The notes: generated by a model not told the origin, from the sequence alone. A stretch of 64,000 bases of DNA from Ustulina deusta (GCA_023159155.1 JAJNNX010000082.1:43135-107134), one strand, 5' to 3'; positions 11,601 through 24,486 are shown, counted from the first letter of the stretch. A program made the numbers and translations.

Positions 11601-13869
11601 GTATCTGTACCTACTTAGTGTAGTGCAGGGCGTGTAGTTGATGACCTTCAAATCCCGAGGGCCGTCAGGGTTCTAATACCCCTGAGGGCTACTAAGACTT
11701 AGAGGATTCTATCTACTTAGTAGATGCATCCCTTTTCCGAAGGTGCCGATGGGATCAATGGTGATGCCAAAATTAGTGTACACCAAAAGACCAGACACTG
11801 TGCCAGACCCATGAGCTGCACGGGCTCTCTGAATTGCCTGCCGGGTCTGTCATGCCCCTGACAAGCGAAGCGAAGCCCCCTGTTAGTGGACACAACCCCT
11901 GCCACGTGGTGGATCATTGGGCATGACGTTCATAGTAATCATTCTCTCCGCTAGGTACACTACAGCACTAGGTAGGCCAGCTGTAAGACTACTTTTTTTT
12001 CTACGTATCTGCGGAGACGGAAGCAAGTTGTGCCATGAGAAAACCCTTCAAATTTATCGTATTCATTTCGCTCATTGCAATCATCCATTTTCAAGGTATC
12101 ACCCCTAATTCACGATGTGAAGACTGCTGTCAAGGATCAAATGACTGGTGAGACATGGAACCATCTGTCATGAGATCAACCACATCTGCCACAAGGAGAG
12201 TGTTTTATATATTTGTAACGGGGATCAGTCACAGTTCCTGCGGCTAGGTACTAGAATTAACGATTGGTATTGTGCAAAGGATAAAAAGCTTGATCTATAC
12301 TGGCAAATTCTGCACATGCAACTTATATAGGTTGATTATTGGCCTGTGCAGTGGCCGCATAGTAATATTCATAGTACACCTAGCCTAGCATAAGTTTATA
12401 TATGTTATTAGACACAGTAAATGTGTATACATCTTCAAGGACTCTCTGTTTCTTATATAATTATGCCAGAATATTCTGTTAGCTTTTGCATAGATTTGGT
12501 TTTATGCAGGTAGACCATCGTGGTAACCCTACGTGTCCTTGTTTAACCACCAATATAAGTGACCTTGACAAATACCATTACATTCATAGTCTTAACCTAC
12601 TAAGGCTAGAACTATCATAGTTGTTAACACAAGTAGTGGTGGTTACTTGCCGCCTCTATATTAGGTTCAGCGCATCTATGGACGTTCACAACGATGCTTC
12701 TGTTGTGCTAGAATAATTACTGAGTGTGGTGTTATACGTAATTCTAAAGGATATCCGCATTTAAAATACTCTCTATATCGAAGTTGCTCTCTATAATACC
12801 ATCCTTTGAACGCTTTTAAAATATATACATGACGCGAATAGAAAATCCTAAGCGTAAAGATCTCAGCGATAGAAGTTAATCTAGAGAGCACTGCAAATAT
12901 GCATTAGCACGTAAGAATATAAGTTCTCGGTTAAGTCATCCCTAGTAACAATATATAGCTTTTGCTGGTCTATCAAAGGTGATAACGTTATCTATGATGG
13001 AGTTAAGAGATTAGCGATATTAATATCAATGTGGTAGAATGAAACCTACAACATAGGTTGTTGATTTTGAAGCTCCAAATTTTAACTCTGCATTGCTAGG
13101 TTAGCTCTTTTAAACTCTTCTTGTCGATTACACTGTTGCAACACAATTCTTAGACTCCCTAGGGGCAACATGGTGGGCACTATATTCTTCAGCAATATAC
13201 TAACTATCAAGTATTGCGGCTCAGGCCCTGTATTATATCGTGTAATAATGCGTCACGTAAATCCCTCCACAAGACAATAGCAGCCAGTGGTGCCCCTTGA
13301 TTTTAGATAAGGTTGCAAAAGATGAGTATTTGGGCATTAATTAGCTATTTGCACCAAATAATAACATATCAAGCACCGGGTCGAGCTACTAGTAGCGATA
13401 TATCCGCCATCCAGCCGCCTGTATGGTTCTGGCACCTACGTAGTTCCTTGACACTCGATTATTTACCCTTGTTAACTAAAGCAACGCTGTGAATGGTTAA
13501 AGACGAGACTAAAGAGGAGAGGAAAAAAGAACACAAAGGAACAGAAATAATCCGTAGATATCTGACCCATAGTCGAATGCTTTAGGATACTTTATGAGAA
13601 AGTCAGCCTGCAATTGTGCAGCTCTGACATTAAGACACTCATTAGTATTAGTGTATAGCCTGGACATTGTCTAAACTCACAAGAGTGCAGTTTTAAACCA
13701 ATGCCTCAAATTGGTTATATATCTCAAGCGAAGAGCCAATATTCTCTCCCGGTTACTTTCACCATTTCTCGCTTCCGTGTAATAGTCTTTTCTTGACGCC
13801 TTGTACTTGGCCTTTGTGGGATTAATCCGAATGGATATTTACTTGTAGGCGCGATAGTCTTGCTGCATA
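8608..13869. other. Intergenic region, 5.3 kb, with an AT-richer patch
   Basis: No gene can be supported. A 151-codon frame at 10797-11252 (+) starts with TTG rather than ATG and has no domain. From about 12,360 to 13,860 the DNA becomes visibly richer in A+T and very stop-dense on both strands, as a decayed mobile element or mutated intergenic DNA would be. I could not find terminal repeats. TACCTA/TAGGTA motifs occur near 9285, 9855, 10385 and 11610. Confidence 0.45.
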
Positions 13870-14136
13870 TCACTTGTCCAGCTGGCGCGGCTTCCAGTCT
13901 TCTTTAAGCCTCTTGGCATTCTGAGATGTCTCGTGTTGCTGTTCTCCTAGCGAGGATTTGCTGTCAGCTGATGCTATTGCTAGCAACAGTTCTCTGTACA
14001 ATGCATGTCCCCTATCCTCGGGCCAGTTTAAGTATATATCGTCGATCTCACTCGGGATATTGTCCTTCCCAGGTGCTGGCTGGAAGCCCGCCGCAAGGAC
14101 AAGGTCTAATCCGAGTGGCCGATTTGCGCGCTGCAT
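13870..14136 (-). CDS. Small hypothetical protein, 88 residues
   Basis: An ATG-initiated frame beginning MQRANRPLGLDLVLAAGFQP and ending EDWKPRQLDK. Its composition (balanced acidic and basic residues, Trp, few rare residues) looks more protein-like than the overlapping plus-strand frames, which are Leu/Cys/Arg-rich. No domain is recognised. The frame is open a further 10 codons upstream to a TTG, so it could be the second exon of a larger broken gene. It sits immediately next to an AT-richer patch and has no close neighbour to suggest a role. Confidence 0.3.
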   Translation of the reverse strand: MQRANRPLGLDLVLAAGFQPAPGKDNIPSEIDDIYLNWPEDRGHALYRELLLAIASADSKSSLGEQQHETSQNAKRLKEDWKPRQLDK

Positions 14137-15296
14137 TGCGATGGTGTTCGAATGTGAACAACGCAAAGGGAGGAAAACTTGGGAACAGCCCGAGAATGAT
14201 TGACTGGAGTTCTTGAAGAGCTACTGAGGGTGTTGTAGATGTAGAGACTGAAATTTGGACTTGATTATTCTGGTTCTCGACACTCCTTTATAGATTTTCC
14301 CCTCAGAGAAAGTGATTGAGAACTTGTCCCGAACTTACATTCCATCTTCTACATAACAGAATGTTTGCCTCCCCTTGAGATTCCCCGGGTGACCGCCTGT
14401 CTTCCTGTCTTGTCCTATTCACTTCATCCGATGGGCAACACCATCTTGGGAATGAGCAATAATAGCAGCATCTTGATAATGAACAGTAACAGCAGCATTA
14501 TTGGTAATGGGCGGCGACGGTGGCGTTATTGATGATGAGCAATAATAGTAATCATAGTATCATTGACAACGGGCAATGTTTCACTTCAGTGGCATTAAAT
14601 CAAGTTGCATGGACGGGCTACAGCACATAACATGGGTGCAGAGTGCCCCCTACGTTTTACACCATCTCCCAAATCTCTCTATGTAAGTAGGTACTTCAAG
14701 TAACTTTCCACGTAGAAAGTAATACCCACGGGCCGTGGATTTCTTCATTGTACCAGAAGTGTTCGGGCCAGCTACCTACCTACCTAAGTACCTAGGTAGC
14801 ATTGAATACACCTCGCTTGGGATTTAGGATTAGAGTGACGGCTGTAGGTAACAATCGGCCACTGACAGCTGGTCATTCTCCACGTCCAAGTCCTCAAGTA
14901 CCTAATGTACATAACCTCAGTGTCCGTACATACATAACATACCTCTTCGATTTGCTCCCAGTTAGGTAGTCCAAGCTCCTGCCGCCTGATACCATTGACA
15001 CCGCAATGTTTGCGCCGCTCACCTATTCAGAAACAATGAAAAGCCTCTCGATCCCAAACCTACATAGGTAGATAGGTAGCCTTTTGACCTTTTCCACCTC
15101 TGTACCTATTCTTTTTATTTATTTCCTCCCACTCTACTTCTGACTTTCATTTTCCCTTCCTCTTAATACCGCCCAGTTCGTCCACAAGTCTTCCCTCTGA
15201 AAGCAGAACTTGAAAACATTACTAGCAAGATCACCCTGCAGCGACCTTCCAACAGCAGTGTCCAGCAACGACGGTACTTCTACCAGGGACAACGAC
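14137..15296. other. Intergenic region and 5' flank of F-box-like gene
   Basis: Contains a degenerate 27-bp tandem repeat (14431-14577), several TACCTA/TAGGTA clusters (14690-14800 and 15060-15080), and, just before the next gene, a pyrimidine-rich leader around 15080-15190 typical of fungal transcription start zones. No gene seen. Confidence 0.5.
14431..14577 (+). repeat. Degenerate 27-bp tandem repeat, about 5 units
   Basis: Units begin ATGRGCAAYA or close variants at 14431, 14452, 14479, 14507 and 14535, followed by AGCAGCATYWTKG-like segments, with a partial unit at 14568. Most are 27 bases (first shortened, fifth longer). Because 27 is a multiple of three, the plus strand reads a 9-residue Asn/Ser/Gly/Ile-rich repeat over the first units before a stop. 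Confidence 0.65.
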
Positions 15297-16942
15297 ATGG
15301 AGAACAATATTTCCGCAGTAGCACCCTTTCCCCCCGACAGTGACCCTGGTGCTACCACTCTAGGCAGGGAAGGTAGTGACACCGCGGCAACACAAACTGC
15401 TGACAGCAGCCTCGGGACCAACAGCAGCGACGTCGATAAGACACCGGCATCTCCGACTAGCAGCGATCATAACGGTTGCACTAGCCGTTACGATGAAGCC
15501 TGGTTTGAAAGGATGCGGACTTGGAAACCACCTTATGACAACAGCGAAGACAAGGGCGGTCACGATAGCGATGACAGCTGTGCGAGCCATGACAGTTTCG
15601 TTAGCAATGTTCTCAGGAGGACTCCCCTCCCACCTCGGGCTAAGCCTTACTATCCACCTGAACGCTATGATTTTTTCTCCAAGAGCGTCGAAGAGAAAAC
15701 TTCTCCAGAGAGCATGAGAACGGTGGCAAAGGTGGCTTCCTACTCTAGACTGGAGACGCTTCCCTCCGAATTAAGAACCCAAATTCTATCGAGCATACCA
15801 GACCTAGAAACGCTCCGCTCCATGATTCATGCCTCCCCAACCATGCATGCTCAGTACCTATACAACCGCCACAGAATCCTTTCCGCTTGTTTGGACCGCG
15901 AATTAGATGGCTTCTATGTTGACGCATACGCCAATCTGAAGTCTCGTGCGAGTGAATTGGGATGGTTGCGGACAAATAAGACGATCACCGATTTTCTCGA
16001 TTCCTACGAGTGCTGGTTGCAAGGTTGGGATTCTTACCCATGTGCAAAATTACTCCCTCCTAGCCGTGTGAGATGGATGGCGACTTACTACATGTCCGTT
16101 GCCCGGCCCCTCGTCCGCCGATATAGTTCATGGGCACTCGAAAATTTCGAAGCAGTTCTATCGTGGGCAGATTCAGAAAATACATCACGTGACAGTCACA
16201 ATATCACCACATTAAGCCGAAGCGAGGAAATACGCATTTTCCGAGCTCTCTACCGCCATGAAACCTATAACCATCTTTTCGGTCAGAATATGGGCAGCCG
16301 CGACGGCGGCTTCAGCGAGGGAAAAATTAACGAAATATTCTTTGGTCTTTTCTATGCGTGGGAATCCGAGTCGATTGGATGTTTTGATAAATTTCTTCGA
16401 AAACAATGGGGAGAGATTTTCGGCCAGGTTCGAGACGACATCCGCCCTGACCAAATGAACTGGAGACACTGCGGTGGTATATTTGATGAAGAATCATATG
16501 ACCTGCATAGGGAAGCTTCTAGTAAGTATTGGTGTCCCAGTCATGACCAACGGTGGCAAGTTCCGGTGCACAAACTAACGTTGAGATAGAATACAAGGAT
16601 GGAATGATCTCTCGGGGATTAAAGGTGTTAATGCGAGTCCTGGCCATCGACAATGACCAGAATCTGGTCGCTGCGATGGAGCGATGTCTGATGTCTTCTG
16701 CTCATAAGGACGCGGGCATATCACAGACTATGAGGACACACTATCAATCGTTCGGCGCCAGGGATCCGGCCGAGCAGCGACGGAGTCGGATAGCTTTTCA
16801 CGACGACTCGTGGCCGCTAGATGGGCCACCCCTAGCGTGGGTTGCCTTGTGGGGTGGAAGGAATGTCAACAACTACGGAGACGCTACGCTTCAAACACTG
16901 ATTCGAGGGGGATATGTAATGTGGGATGCGGAACGATGGTGA
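15297..16942 (+). CDS. F-box-like protein of unknown function
   Basis: Exons 15297-16521 and 16590-16942 join in frame to 525 residues. The 68-nt intron is canonical: GTAAGT donor, ACTAACG branch site, ATAG acceptor. I chose the first ATG (MENNISAV, A at neither extreme but G at -3); the frame is open further upstream only from a TTG. Residues 1-145 are Ser/Asp/Thr-rich and probably disordered. Residues about 152-190 (RLETLPSELRTQILSSIPDLETLRSMIHASPT in the genome, described here as an LP-x-E-L-x3-I-L motif) match the start of a fungal F-box, which would bind Skp1 in an SCF ubiquitin ligase. The rest is rich in Trp, Tyr and charged residues and resembles the uncharacterised C-terminal regions common in ascomycete F-box proteins. 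Substrate unknown. F-box call is moderate; gene structure is strong. Confidence 0.8.
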
Positions 16943-17640
16943 ACAGCCAGTTCCCCGCAATTTCCGAAGTTAACTGTGCATTTTACTCATGTTTCCCTAA
17001 CTTAGAGTAGGTATTCAAAGTGTGTGTAGTGTGAATAGTTTAGTTCAACTACTTAGTTATACGGGAATAGCGCACTTGATGTAGTATACTTACCTATCTA
17101 GGTACCCTTGATAGTGCTACCTAGGTAGTTTCGAATACCATATGTAGGTACTTACCTCTTATAAGATGTAGGTATGTAGTGCTGATCTAGTACCTCAGGT
17201 ATCCGCCCCCACGTCAAGCGGCTCAAGACCTTCTATGACGTCATTTGGCAGAAGAGCATATCAAAACAACAAGTTACTTAATCAAAATTCCGTGGTTTTT
17301 TTGTCGCCAATACTCGAGCAAGCTAAGACATTCGATGGTATGCACAGCATAGCTAAATATACCGAAGAAGTAGATGCATACAAGCGCGGTCGGAATAGGC
17401 TCTCTAACGAGGGCTGCTAGCAGGGTACCGGTGCCAGGTGCCGGCTTGACAGGTACCCCGCCCAGCGATGGAGCTGCCGGGAATGCCTTGGCCGGTTACT
17501 GCCGGCGTTTCTGGACGGGCAAGACAAGGCCGCCTCCTCATCGCCACAGCCTCAACACCACGGCTTCTCGCGCTGCCCCCCCATCCTCCGCCGACGCCCC
17601 CTCGTCTCGTCGCCGCGCCATCGCCACCACAGCCGCCAGC
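16943..17640. other. Intergenic and 5' leader of flavin-reductase gene
   Basis: Holds dense TACCTA/TAGGTA motifs (17090-17180), a TGACGTCA palindrome at 17236-17243, and from 17374 an in-frame upstream extension of the next gene (89 codons) that may be leader or presequence. Confidence 0.5.
17236..17243. promoter_or_regulatory. CRE-type palindrome TGACGTCA
   Basis: Perfect 8-bp ATF/CREB consensus about 400 bases upstream of the likely start of the flavin-reductase-like gene. In fungi bZIP factors of the AtfA type bind such sites. Only the sequence match supports it. Confidence 0.35.
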
Positions 17641-18537
17641 ATGTCGCGGCACCCGGATTTCAAGACCGTCGAGGCGTCGCGGCCCAACTGGGACACGTCC
17701 GCCAGCTTCCGCTACACCAAGACCGCCGAGCCCGCCTGGACGCCCGGCGCAGGCGCCAACGCCCTCGACCCCGGCGCCGCCTCCAAGAAGCACGTCGCCA
17801 TCGACCCGTACGAGCCCGGCCGCCCCGCCATCTCCAACTACAAGCTGCTGATCTCCGGCATCGCGCCGCGGCCCATCGGCTTCGTGTCGACGCGCTCGGG
17901 GTCGGGGTCGGGCGACGGCGCGGGCGGCGAGGAGACGTTCAACCTGGCGCCCTTCTCGTACTTCAACGTCGTGTGCACGGACCCGCCCATCTTCGCGCTG
18001 GGCGTGGCGTCGCCGCTGTCCAGGCCCAAGGACACGCTGCGCCACCTGGTCGCCAACGGCGAGTGCACGGTCAACGTCATCAGCGAGCACTTCGTCGAGG
18101 CGGCCAACGCGACGAGCGTCGACGCGCCCCCGGGGTGCTCCGAGTGGGCCATCAGCGGGCTGACGGCCGTGCACGACTGCGCGACCGTGCGCGCGCCGCG
18201 CGTCCGCGAGGCCGTCTTCGCCGTCGAGTGCAAGGTCGAGAGCATCCGCGAGTTCGAGAGCCGCGCCGCGCCCGGCCGCAAGTCCGGGTGCGTCGTCCTG
18301 CTCGAGGGCCTGCGCTTCTGGGTCCGCGAGGACGCCCTCAACGCCGACCGCAGCCTCGTCGACCCCGGCATCCTACGCCCCATCGGTCGGCTCGGCGGCA
18401 TCTCGTACGGCCGCACCACCGACGCCATCGAGCTGCCGCGTCCCGTGTTCGAGAGGGATGTTGGCGTGGAGGAGTACGAGAAGTTGAAGAAGAAGGAGAA
18501 GAAGGCGACGGATGGGGCTGCGGAGGGAGAGGTCTAG
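17641..18537 (+). CDS. Flavin reductase-like / FMN-binding split-barrel protein
   Basis: Predicted flavoprotein of the DIM6/NTAB flavin-reductase-like family; substrate unknown. The single exon encodes 298 residues from the ATG at 17641 (A at -3, MSRHPDFKTVEASRPNWD). Core features: GRPAISNYKLLISGIAPRPI (about residues 60-80), the turn IGFVST, then FNLAPFSYFNVVCTDPP and CTVNVISEHFVEAAN, which are hallmarks of the FMN-binding split barrel. ILRPIGRLGGISYGR lies near the end, and the C-terminus is a Lys/Glu-rich tail. The frame extends upstream in phase to an ATG at 17374 with weaker context; those 89 residues are Arg/Ser/Ala/Pro-rich and could be a mitochondrial presequence or simply leader. Third codon positions are almost all G or C, much more than in the F-box gene next door, which also creates long shadow frames on the other strand. 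Confidence 0.85.
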   Translation: MSRHPDFKTVEASRPNWDTSASFRYTKTAEPAWTPGAGANALDPGAASKKHVAIDPYEPGRPAISNYKLLISGIAPRPIGFVSTRSGSGSGDGAGGEETFNLAPFSYFNVVCTDPPIFALGVASPLSRPKDTLRHLVANGECTVNVISEHFVEAANATSVDAPPGCSEWAISGLTAVHDCATVRAPRVREAVFAVECKVESIREFESRAAPGRKSGCVVLLEGLRFWVREDALNADRSLVDPGILRPIGRLGGISYGRTTDAIELPRPVFERDVGVEEYEKLKKKEKKATDGAAEGEV

Positions 18538-21500
18538 GGTGGACGAGGGGGCATGAATTGATGACTTATGGTATTTTTTACGTCCAATGCGAGGTGGGGG
18601 TCTAAAGACATGGATGGCTATTATTCCCAGCGGATTTATTCAGAGTTTATGAGAGAGATAGACATTAGAACTAAATGCGGAGGAGTATCGAGGCAGAGAT
18701 AACTGCCAATATATGTGTTTCGCGATAGCCAAGTGCTTTGGTTTTCTACAGCTAGCGACGTTGAAGATGATGACCTCGATCGGGTAATAAAGATGTCAAC
18801 AGGGTGACCGCCCGGGCACATCACGGTCAAGTCAGCGTGAACCAACACTTTGTAGAACATATCTTCGCTCCCCATTTTGCTTGCCCGTAGGAGGCTGTGT
18901 TAAGTATGCTGGAATTTACGAATAGGAATTCAAAGGTATCTAATCAGACGACGTGATTCGTTTGCATCCCGAGAGCCCAAGAGATACCGAGTGAAATGAA
19001 TGCCGTTTGAGGGTTGCATTCAGCTTGACTAGTTAGTTCATGACTAAGATGGGAAGACCTCTCATTCTATACATAATCAGGACGTCCGGGTCCCTTCATG
19101 CCTCTTCGTCTTGTACAGGACATTAAGTGACTCCTTAACACAATGCGCCTTCAATAATGCCCAAGGCGATAGACAGATGGTTGTTCCCATATGCGCTCGG
19201 GACAGCACTCCGCTCGGATCCTGCGGCTGGAGAATCGCAGAAGTAAGTAAGTAAGTAAGTAGGTATTAGAGAGCGAACAAGAAGAAAACCAAACACGACT
19301 GCCGCATATCCGGAAAGTGTGGATGTAGACATACATGCAGTCCGACCGACACGGGCAGCGTCCCATGACACGAGTTAAGAAAATAGCGGCAGCAGACGTT
19401 GAACAAACCCCGTCACGTTTGCCTGAGGTCATTTGGCCTCACGATGCGTCCTCCAATCAACCCACCCGAGCAACATCCACGTCGGTTCGTCCTAATCTCC
19501 GCGGCCAGGGGCTTGGCTCCTGTTTGACGAAGGTCGCAAATGGGAGAGAATAGACCAGCCGCATTCCTCGCGTCTGCGCCGGCTGCGATTCGCTAATTAA
19601 TACTCCGCAAAAATTCGGGTTCTAGGTACATTCCAGGTTGCAGGTATCAATCAAAGGCACCAACGCGCGCGGAGGGATCTTTTCGAGTATGTTGCGGCTG
19701 ACCCGGGGGGCCACGAGGTAAACGCCTGCTCGCAAACCGAAAGGGGTCATTCGAGGGGGTCACATGCGGGCATGCTTACTGCATGTCAAACGAACGGCCC
19801 AGGATCCCGGGATAGGGCCGTGTTAGTGATCGTGATTGATCGTATTATCTATCCGAGGCAAATCTAATCGGTGCGACTGTTTATTTCTCGTCGGCGTTAT
19901 GCAAAGGCATTCGGAGTTTGTGGCGTGGGCTATTACCAACATCTACTTTTTGATTCGCCTTGCAGAGTCGCAGTCCCCTGATGGCGTTTTCAGGGGAGGG
20001 GGGAGGGCTGGCTGTTGGAGGTGCGGTCGCACCAATCAATGGCTCTCGTAATGTTGTTCTCCCTTGGGGGCCAAACCGCCAAGAAAACCCGAGTAATGAT
20101 TTTTTGGGTCGCAGTCGACATACCAATAAGTGAGCAACACCATTTCTCTTCCAGGAACCGCAGAAATCTGGCATGTGACCGAGATGATAACGTAAGCATC
20201 GGTATTATGTTATCTTGGTTTGATATCATTCCCGAAATTCAATGCTTGGGAATCGTGAGAGTCCATATCGCAACCACTGATTATAAAGTGAGACCAAATG
20301 GAAACCAACGCGTGTATATTTCTAGTACAGTTTCTCCTCAGCCGAAGATATTATACCTCTCTAGGATGTCCCTAGCGGCCGCCGTCCCTTTCAACCGGGC
20401 GCCATCCTGTAGATAGAGCACCGGTTCCGAACCCGCCAGGCCCCATTCCCCCGTGACTAGTGTACGAACCCAAGACGGTACGGTTTCCCAAAAGGTGTTT
20501 TTATCCAACTTGGAAACATCAATATCCCACTGATATAACCTGTTTCCGACGATACGTGATGGGGTTTTTGCTATGGTATGTTAATGACATTTTGCGTTGC
20601 TGTCATGAATAATTACTTACTAATAATGTTTCTCGAATCCGCTTGGAATATAATTTTACTCATGGTAGATTCAGTCGAGGAGATAGACAGTGTTCGTTTG
20701 GCTACTTTAAGGCCTGTTTGATTACGAACCGAGTTGATAAAGCCCAATATGCAGGTGCCGGTATTATCTAGTTTATATGAATTTGTCCCGAATCTCGTCG
20801 GCTCGTAATTTTTTTTTTTTTAGCTTTCGGGGATTAGCCTACGGGCTAATTAAACTGAGTAGTCGTGAAGGTGACAATTTGATAAAGAGTGAGAGCGAGC
20901 CGGAGGGAGGTTACTGCATGAGTCTAGTTGCGAAGTACAAGTTATTGATAAACGAGGGTCGTTAGTGAAATGGGTAAATGTCACAGCTTTCGTGATGGCA
21001 GAAACAGAGAACAACAATATACTTATACTCGAACGGCTGTTCATGACATGCCTCTTCAAACCCTCGGTGTTTGCTCGTCGATACTTTATACTACAAACCA
21101 AGGGCAACGGAAACGTGCATGAAAGCTACTCTACAGCTATGTTCATCTGATGTAAGATGTTAATGCTGTATTACGCCCATTTGAAGCCGGTCAAGCTCTG
21201 AACCCGGAAACATAATGTCTGAGTTGGAGATAAGTACTGGAGACCAATGATGGAGTCGATTCAGTCTGGACTTGTTTGCGGTGCGGCTGATTATCCCTCG
21301 GTATGATTCTTAGATCCCCCTAAGTGCTTCTATAAAAGGTGTGTGGAAATGAATCTATCTCCAGGTGTGGCTGAAAGATACCTCGGCTTAGGTATCTAGA
21401 TACGTGCTCGGCAGGCCCCATCAGCCGGCCAACCCCGGTGAGTACCCGGTCGCTGCACCAAATTAGGTACCTAGATCTTGCTGGGCTGTTATTATTACTC

Positions 21501-24486
21501 TCCCTTGCATCAACAACACACGAGATCGGATATGATATATCACCTCCAATTCCTGTCTTACAAAGCACCGTTACTCCGTTTGTTCCTCAGCTATGCCAGC
21601 AATGCGCACGTTTTTTGTCGGTACCCAATCATCCCTAAGTGGCCATCCCCTCCAGCCAAAGAACTAAGCGCCCACCCGATTTCTTGGTTGACAGATGAGG
21701 CAAAATACCATCACATTCTATCGAGAAGTAGCGAAGATGATCAGTCTATCTCGGTCGGGTCCTCCCAATGAGTCGCACTCCATCTACCAAGGCCGCAAAC
21801 CCAGCCTAGAACGGCTTTGGAAGTCTTACCCGAGTTCTAAATCCTCTAGACGCTATTCAGAGCTCGAGTGCAATGTTGAAAACAACTCTAGATTCGCACA
21901 GGACTCCACGTGGCAAAAGCGCCGACCCTAAGCCTTTGTCACACCATCGAATATCGCTCATTGGGCAACCTATCCGACTGGAGTATTCTCTGGAACAACC
22001 GGCACATCAGGCAGTCAAAGAGGACAACAAAGGACCTACAATCAGCCACGATGATAGTTACAGATACCCGCGTTTCACAAGTGCGGTTCGATACGGTTCG
22101 ATACGATGTAAAGCCCAGCCAACCTCCGTTTGCAAAGACTGGCCAGTATTTTTGTTTCCATTTCAGAGAAAGACATTCGCATTATGCCTTCAGCCGAGGG
22201 CGTCCTCTCATATGAGTGCGATATTGTATAAAAGGGAGCACTAGTATTGGCTGACTTACTCCAGGGAGAACAGTATTGTACTTTTTACGAATTACAAATC
22301 CTAACCCCAGATGATCTGTCAAGAAAGGTCCTAGATTACAACTCTGAGTAAGAGCAGCACCCCGCGCCGAGCCGTTAGATAACATAATTAGCCTTTCGCC
22401 TTCGTCGGCAGCTTTGTGCGCGCGAGATCAGCTACGTTTCGGCGTTTCGGCGCAGCCAGTTATCGTCGAAATAATTAGTGCTGACCACACAACGCGGCGA
22501 AAGGCCGCACTAGTTACGCTAAAATTCCGTCTGTTTGCCGTGCCGCTCAACTCTAGCCAACAGATCGGTTGTTCTTCTTTCGAGGCATGCTGGCTTAGTG
22601 ACGTCGACACTAGCCTCCTCTATGCCCTTGCTTCCAGCGCCACGGCTGAATCCGTTGATATCTCTCATTTAGACAGTTCCGCCACACGTGCCGCGCACGC
22701 TTCTCAATGACGAAACATATGCTGCCGTTACATTGAGCGCTCGTTCCGGCACGATTCCTATATTTCCTCGACACGGCGCGGCTTCTTCGGGGTTGTCGTA
22801 TGCGTAGAAGATACCCGCGAATCAGGAGATTAGGGCGGAAATGTTGGGTGTGGGGTTAAGACACTGTCCGACTCGAGTGTATGTCTGACACGAGAACCCC
22901 CAGCCCAAGCAGGGCGAGCAACAACAGTTGGCTTGAGCAGAGTGGTACAGAGCCACGCCGTCAACGTTTTCTAAGCCCGGCCACGCCATGCTCACCTGAG
23001 ACAATCGAGCCCCCTTAGGCAGGTTTCAGCGAGCTTATCATCACCGAACGTCGACATCTCAGCATATTAATTCAACTCGGCTGAACCTGCGCGATACGGT
23101 CTAGGTCGACTTGAGGCAGGAGACGAAGTCTGGCAAAAGACGTGTCATCGTGAGTGAGCTGATAGCGAAGGCAATGAGTTCAGAAGGGTTTGGCCACCAC
23201 GAGGAAAAGCCAAATGGAATGGGGACATGCTGCCTCCCCTGAAGTAGTTGATTTGGTTAATACCACTGAACGCCATAGCAGCCGCCCATGCGCTCCTTCT
23301 TGTAATTGCCCCTGGCAGACAAAAGGTAGGGAAATTAGTTCCAATGAAATGCCCACACCTTGTACTTTTGCTAGCTCGCAAGACATTGCTCTCACTTGAG
23401 CTTGTCCGGGGTCTATGGCTCGCTCGCCAGTTGCCGCTCAAGCTTGTATCCGGCGCTGGGACGTGATCTTGCATGGCGAGTAGCCAATTGTAGTTCCAGA
23501 AAACGCCTGGAAGCTATATCCTTCTTCTCCCGTATTAGTGTCCTTTGGATGGATATAGGTAGACATCGGGCATGCAGTCGGAGGGGGGGTTTTTTTTCTT
23601 GCGGCAGAAGCTAACGAGGCGGGATCGAACGTAGAGTTTGGGCGAAGTTCGACTTTGGATCTATTAGTGGGCGTCTTTGAACGGTTGACGCGGTAGGTTC
23701 TATTGTCATCTTGCTCGGAGCGCACTAAACGCTCTCGGCTTTTGTAATGTTCCCCTGTTTCTGAGCACTGTAAGCTTTACTCCCAGGGAAATGAACAGCT
23801 AAATCGCGCTCATTCATACTTCGTCTACCGGTCACAGTAATATTATTTCTACCACATATTGAAATCCATTAATTGCGCCGTACATGTTGGATTTACGAAC
23901 GGGAGGCCGGATACGGACTGCACATGCTAGAACTTAAGGCGGGTTCCCTTTCACTCTTCTCGTCACGGAAAGGTAACCTAATTTATTGCTGTCCTCAGTG
24001 GGAAGAATGAGCGCTGATTTCCCCTCGTTAGCAATCTTTAGCTTCAAGAATGTGACGAGATTGAAGTTCCATGGTCTTGGGCCATGTTCACCCCCCTGAG
24101 ATTTAGTCGACGGCGTCCTCCCCGTCTTTCTACGGGGCCCCGCTTTTGACGGTTAATGTATTAGTCACCGTAGACTGGAACATTGTAGTTGGTTGCCGCA
24201 ATTAACTATATGTATTCCAGTCTACTTACTCTTCCTAATCTACACCGTATTTTTTTGACTTAAGTTACCTTACTTACTACCTCTAGTAAGCTCTACCGCC
24301 TCCTAGCCAAAGACTCGCTTATTTTTGACAGAATGAGCGTAGCATGCTGTCCGTAATATCATCCATCGCCAGGGGACGGAATCGGCGATTTGCTTAATTT
24401 TAGCAGTTCTGCTTTTGGTGAGCCTTGATTTCGAAGTGCTTGAGCTAAACTTACACTTCGAATGTAATAGACAAGGCTGTCTTGAT
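18538..24486. other. Gene-poor 5.9 kb region
   Basis: No gene I can defend. It contains an (AAGT)n run near 19237-19262, a short direct repeat of GGTTCGATAC at about 22084-22104, poly-T near 20812 and an (A/T)-run pair near 23588. Stretches near 22414-22710 and 23145-23474 have longer open frames of normal base composition but no ATG in a good context, no domain and no splice signals that extend them. They could be remnants of decayed genes. Confidence 0.4.

Noticed and set aside
17404..18174. 256-codon minus-strand frame across the flavin-reductase gene
   Set aside because: Arg/Gly-rich shadow of a GC3-saturated gene; the sense frame has the family motifs.
23620..23680. B-box-like CGTTCGATCCC on the minus strand
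   Set aside because: No A-box at a suitable distance and no T-run terminator on that strand, so not called as tRNA.
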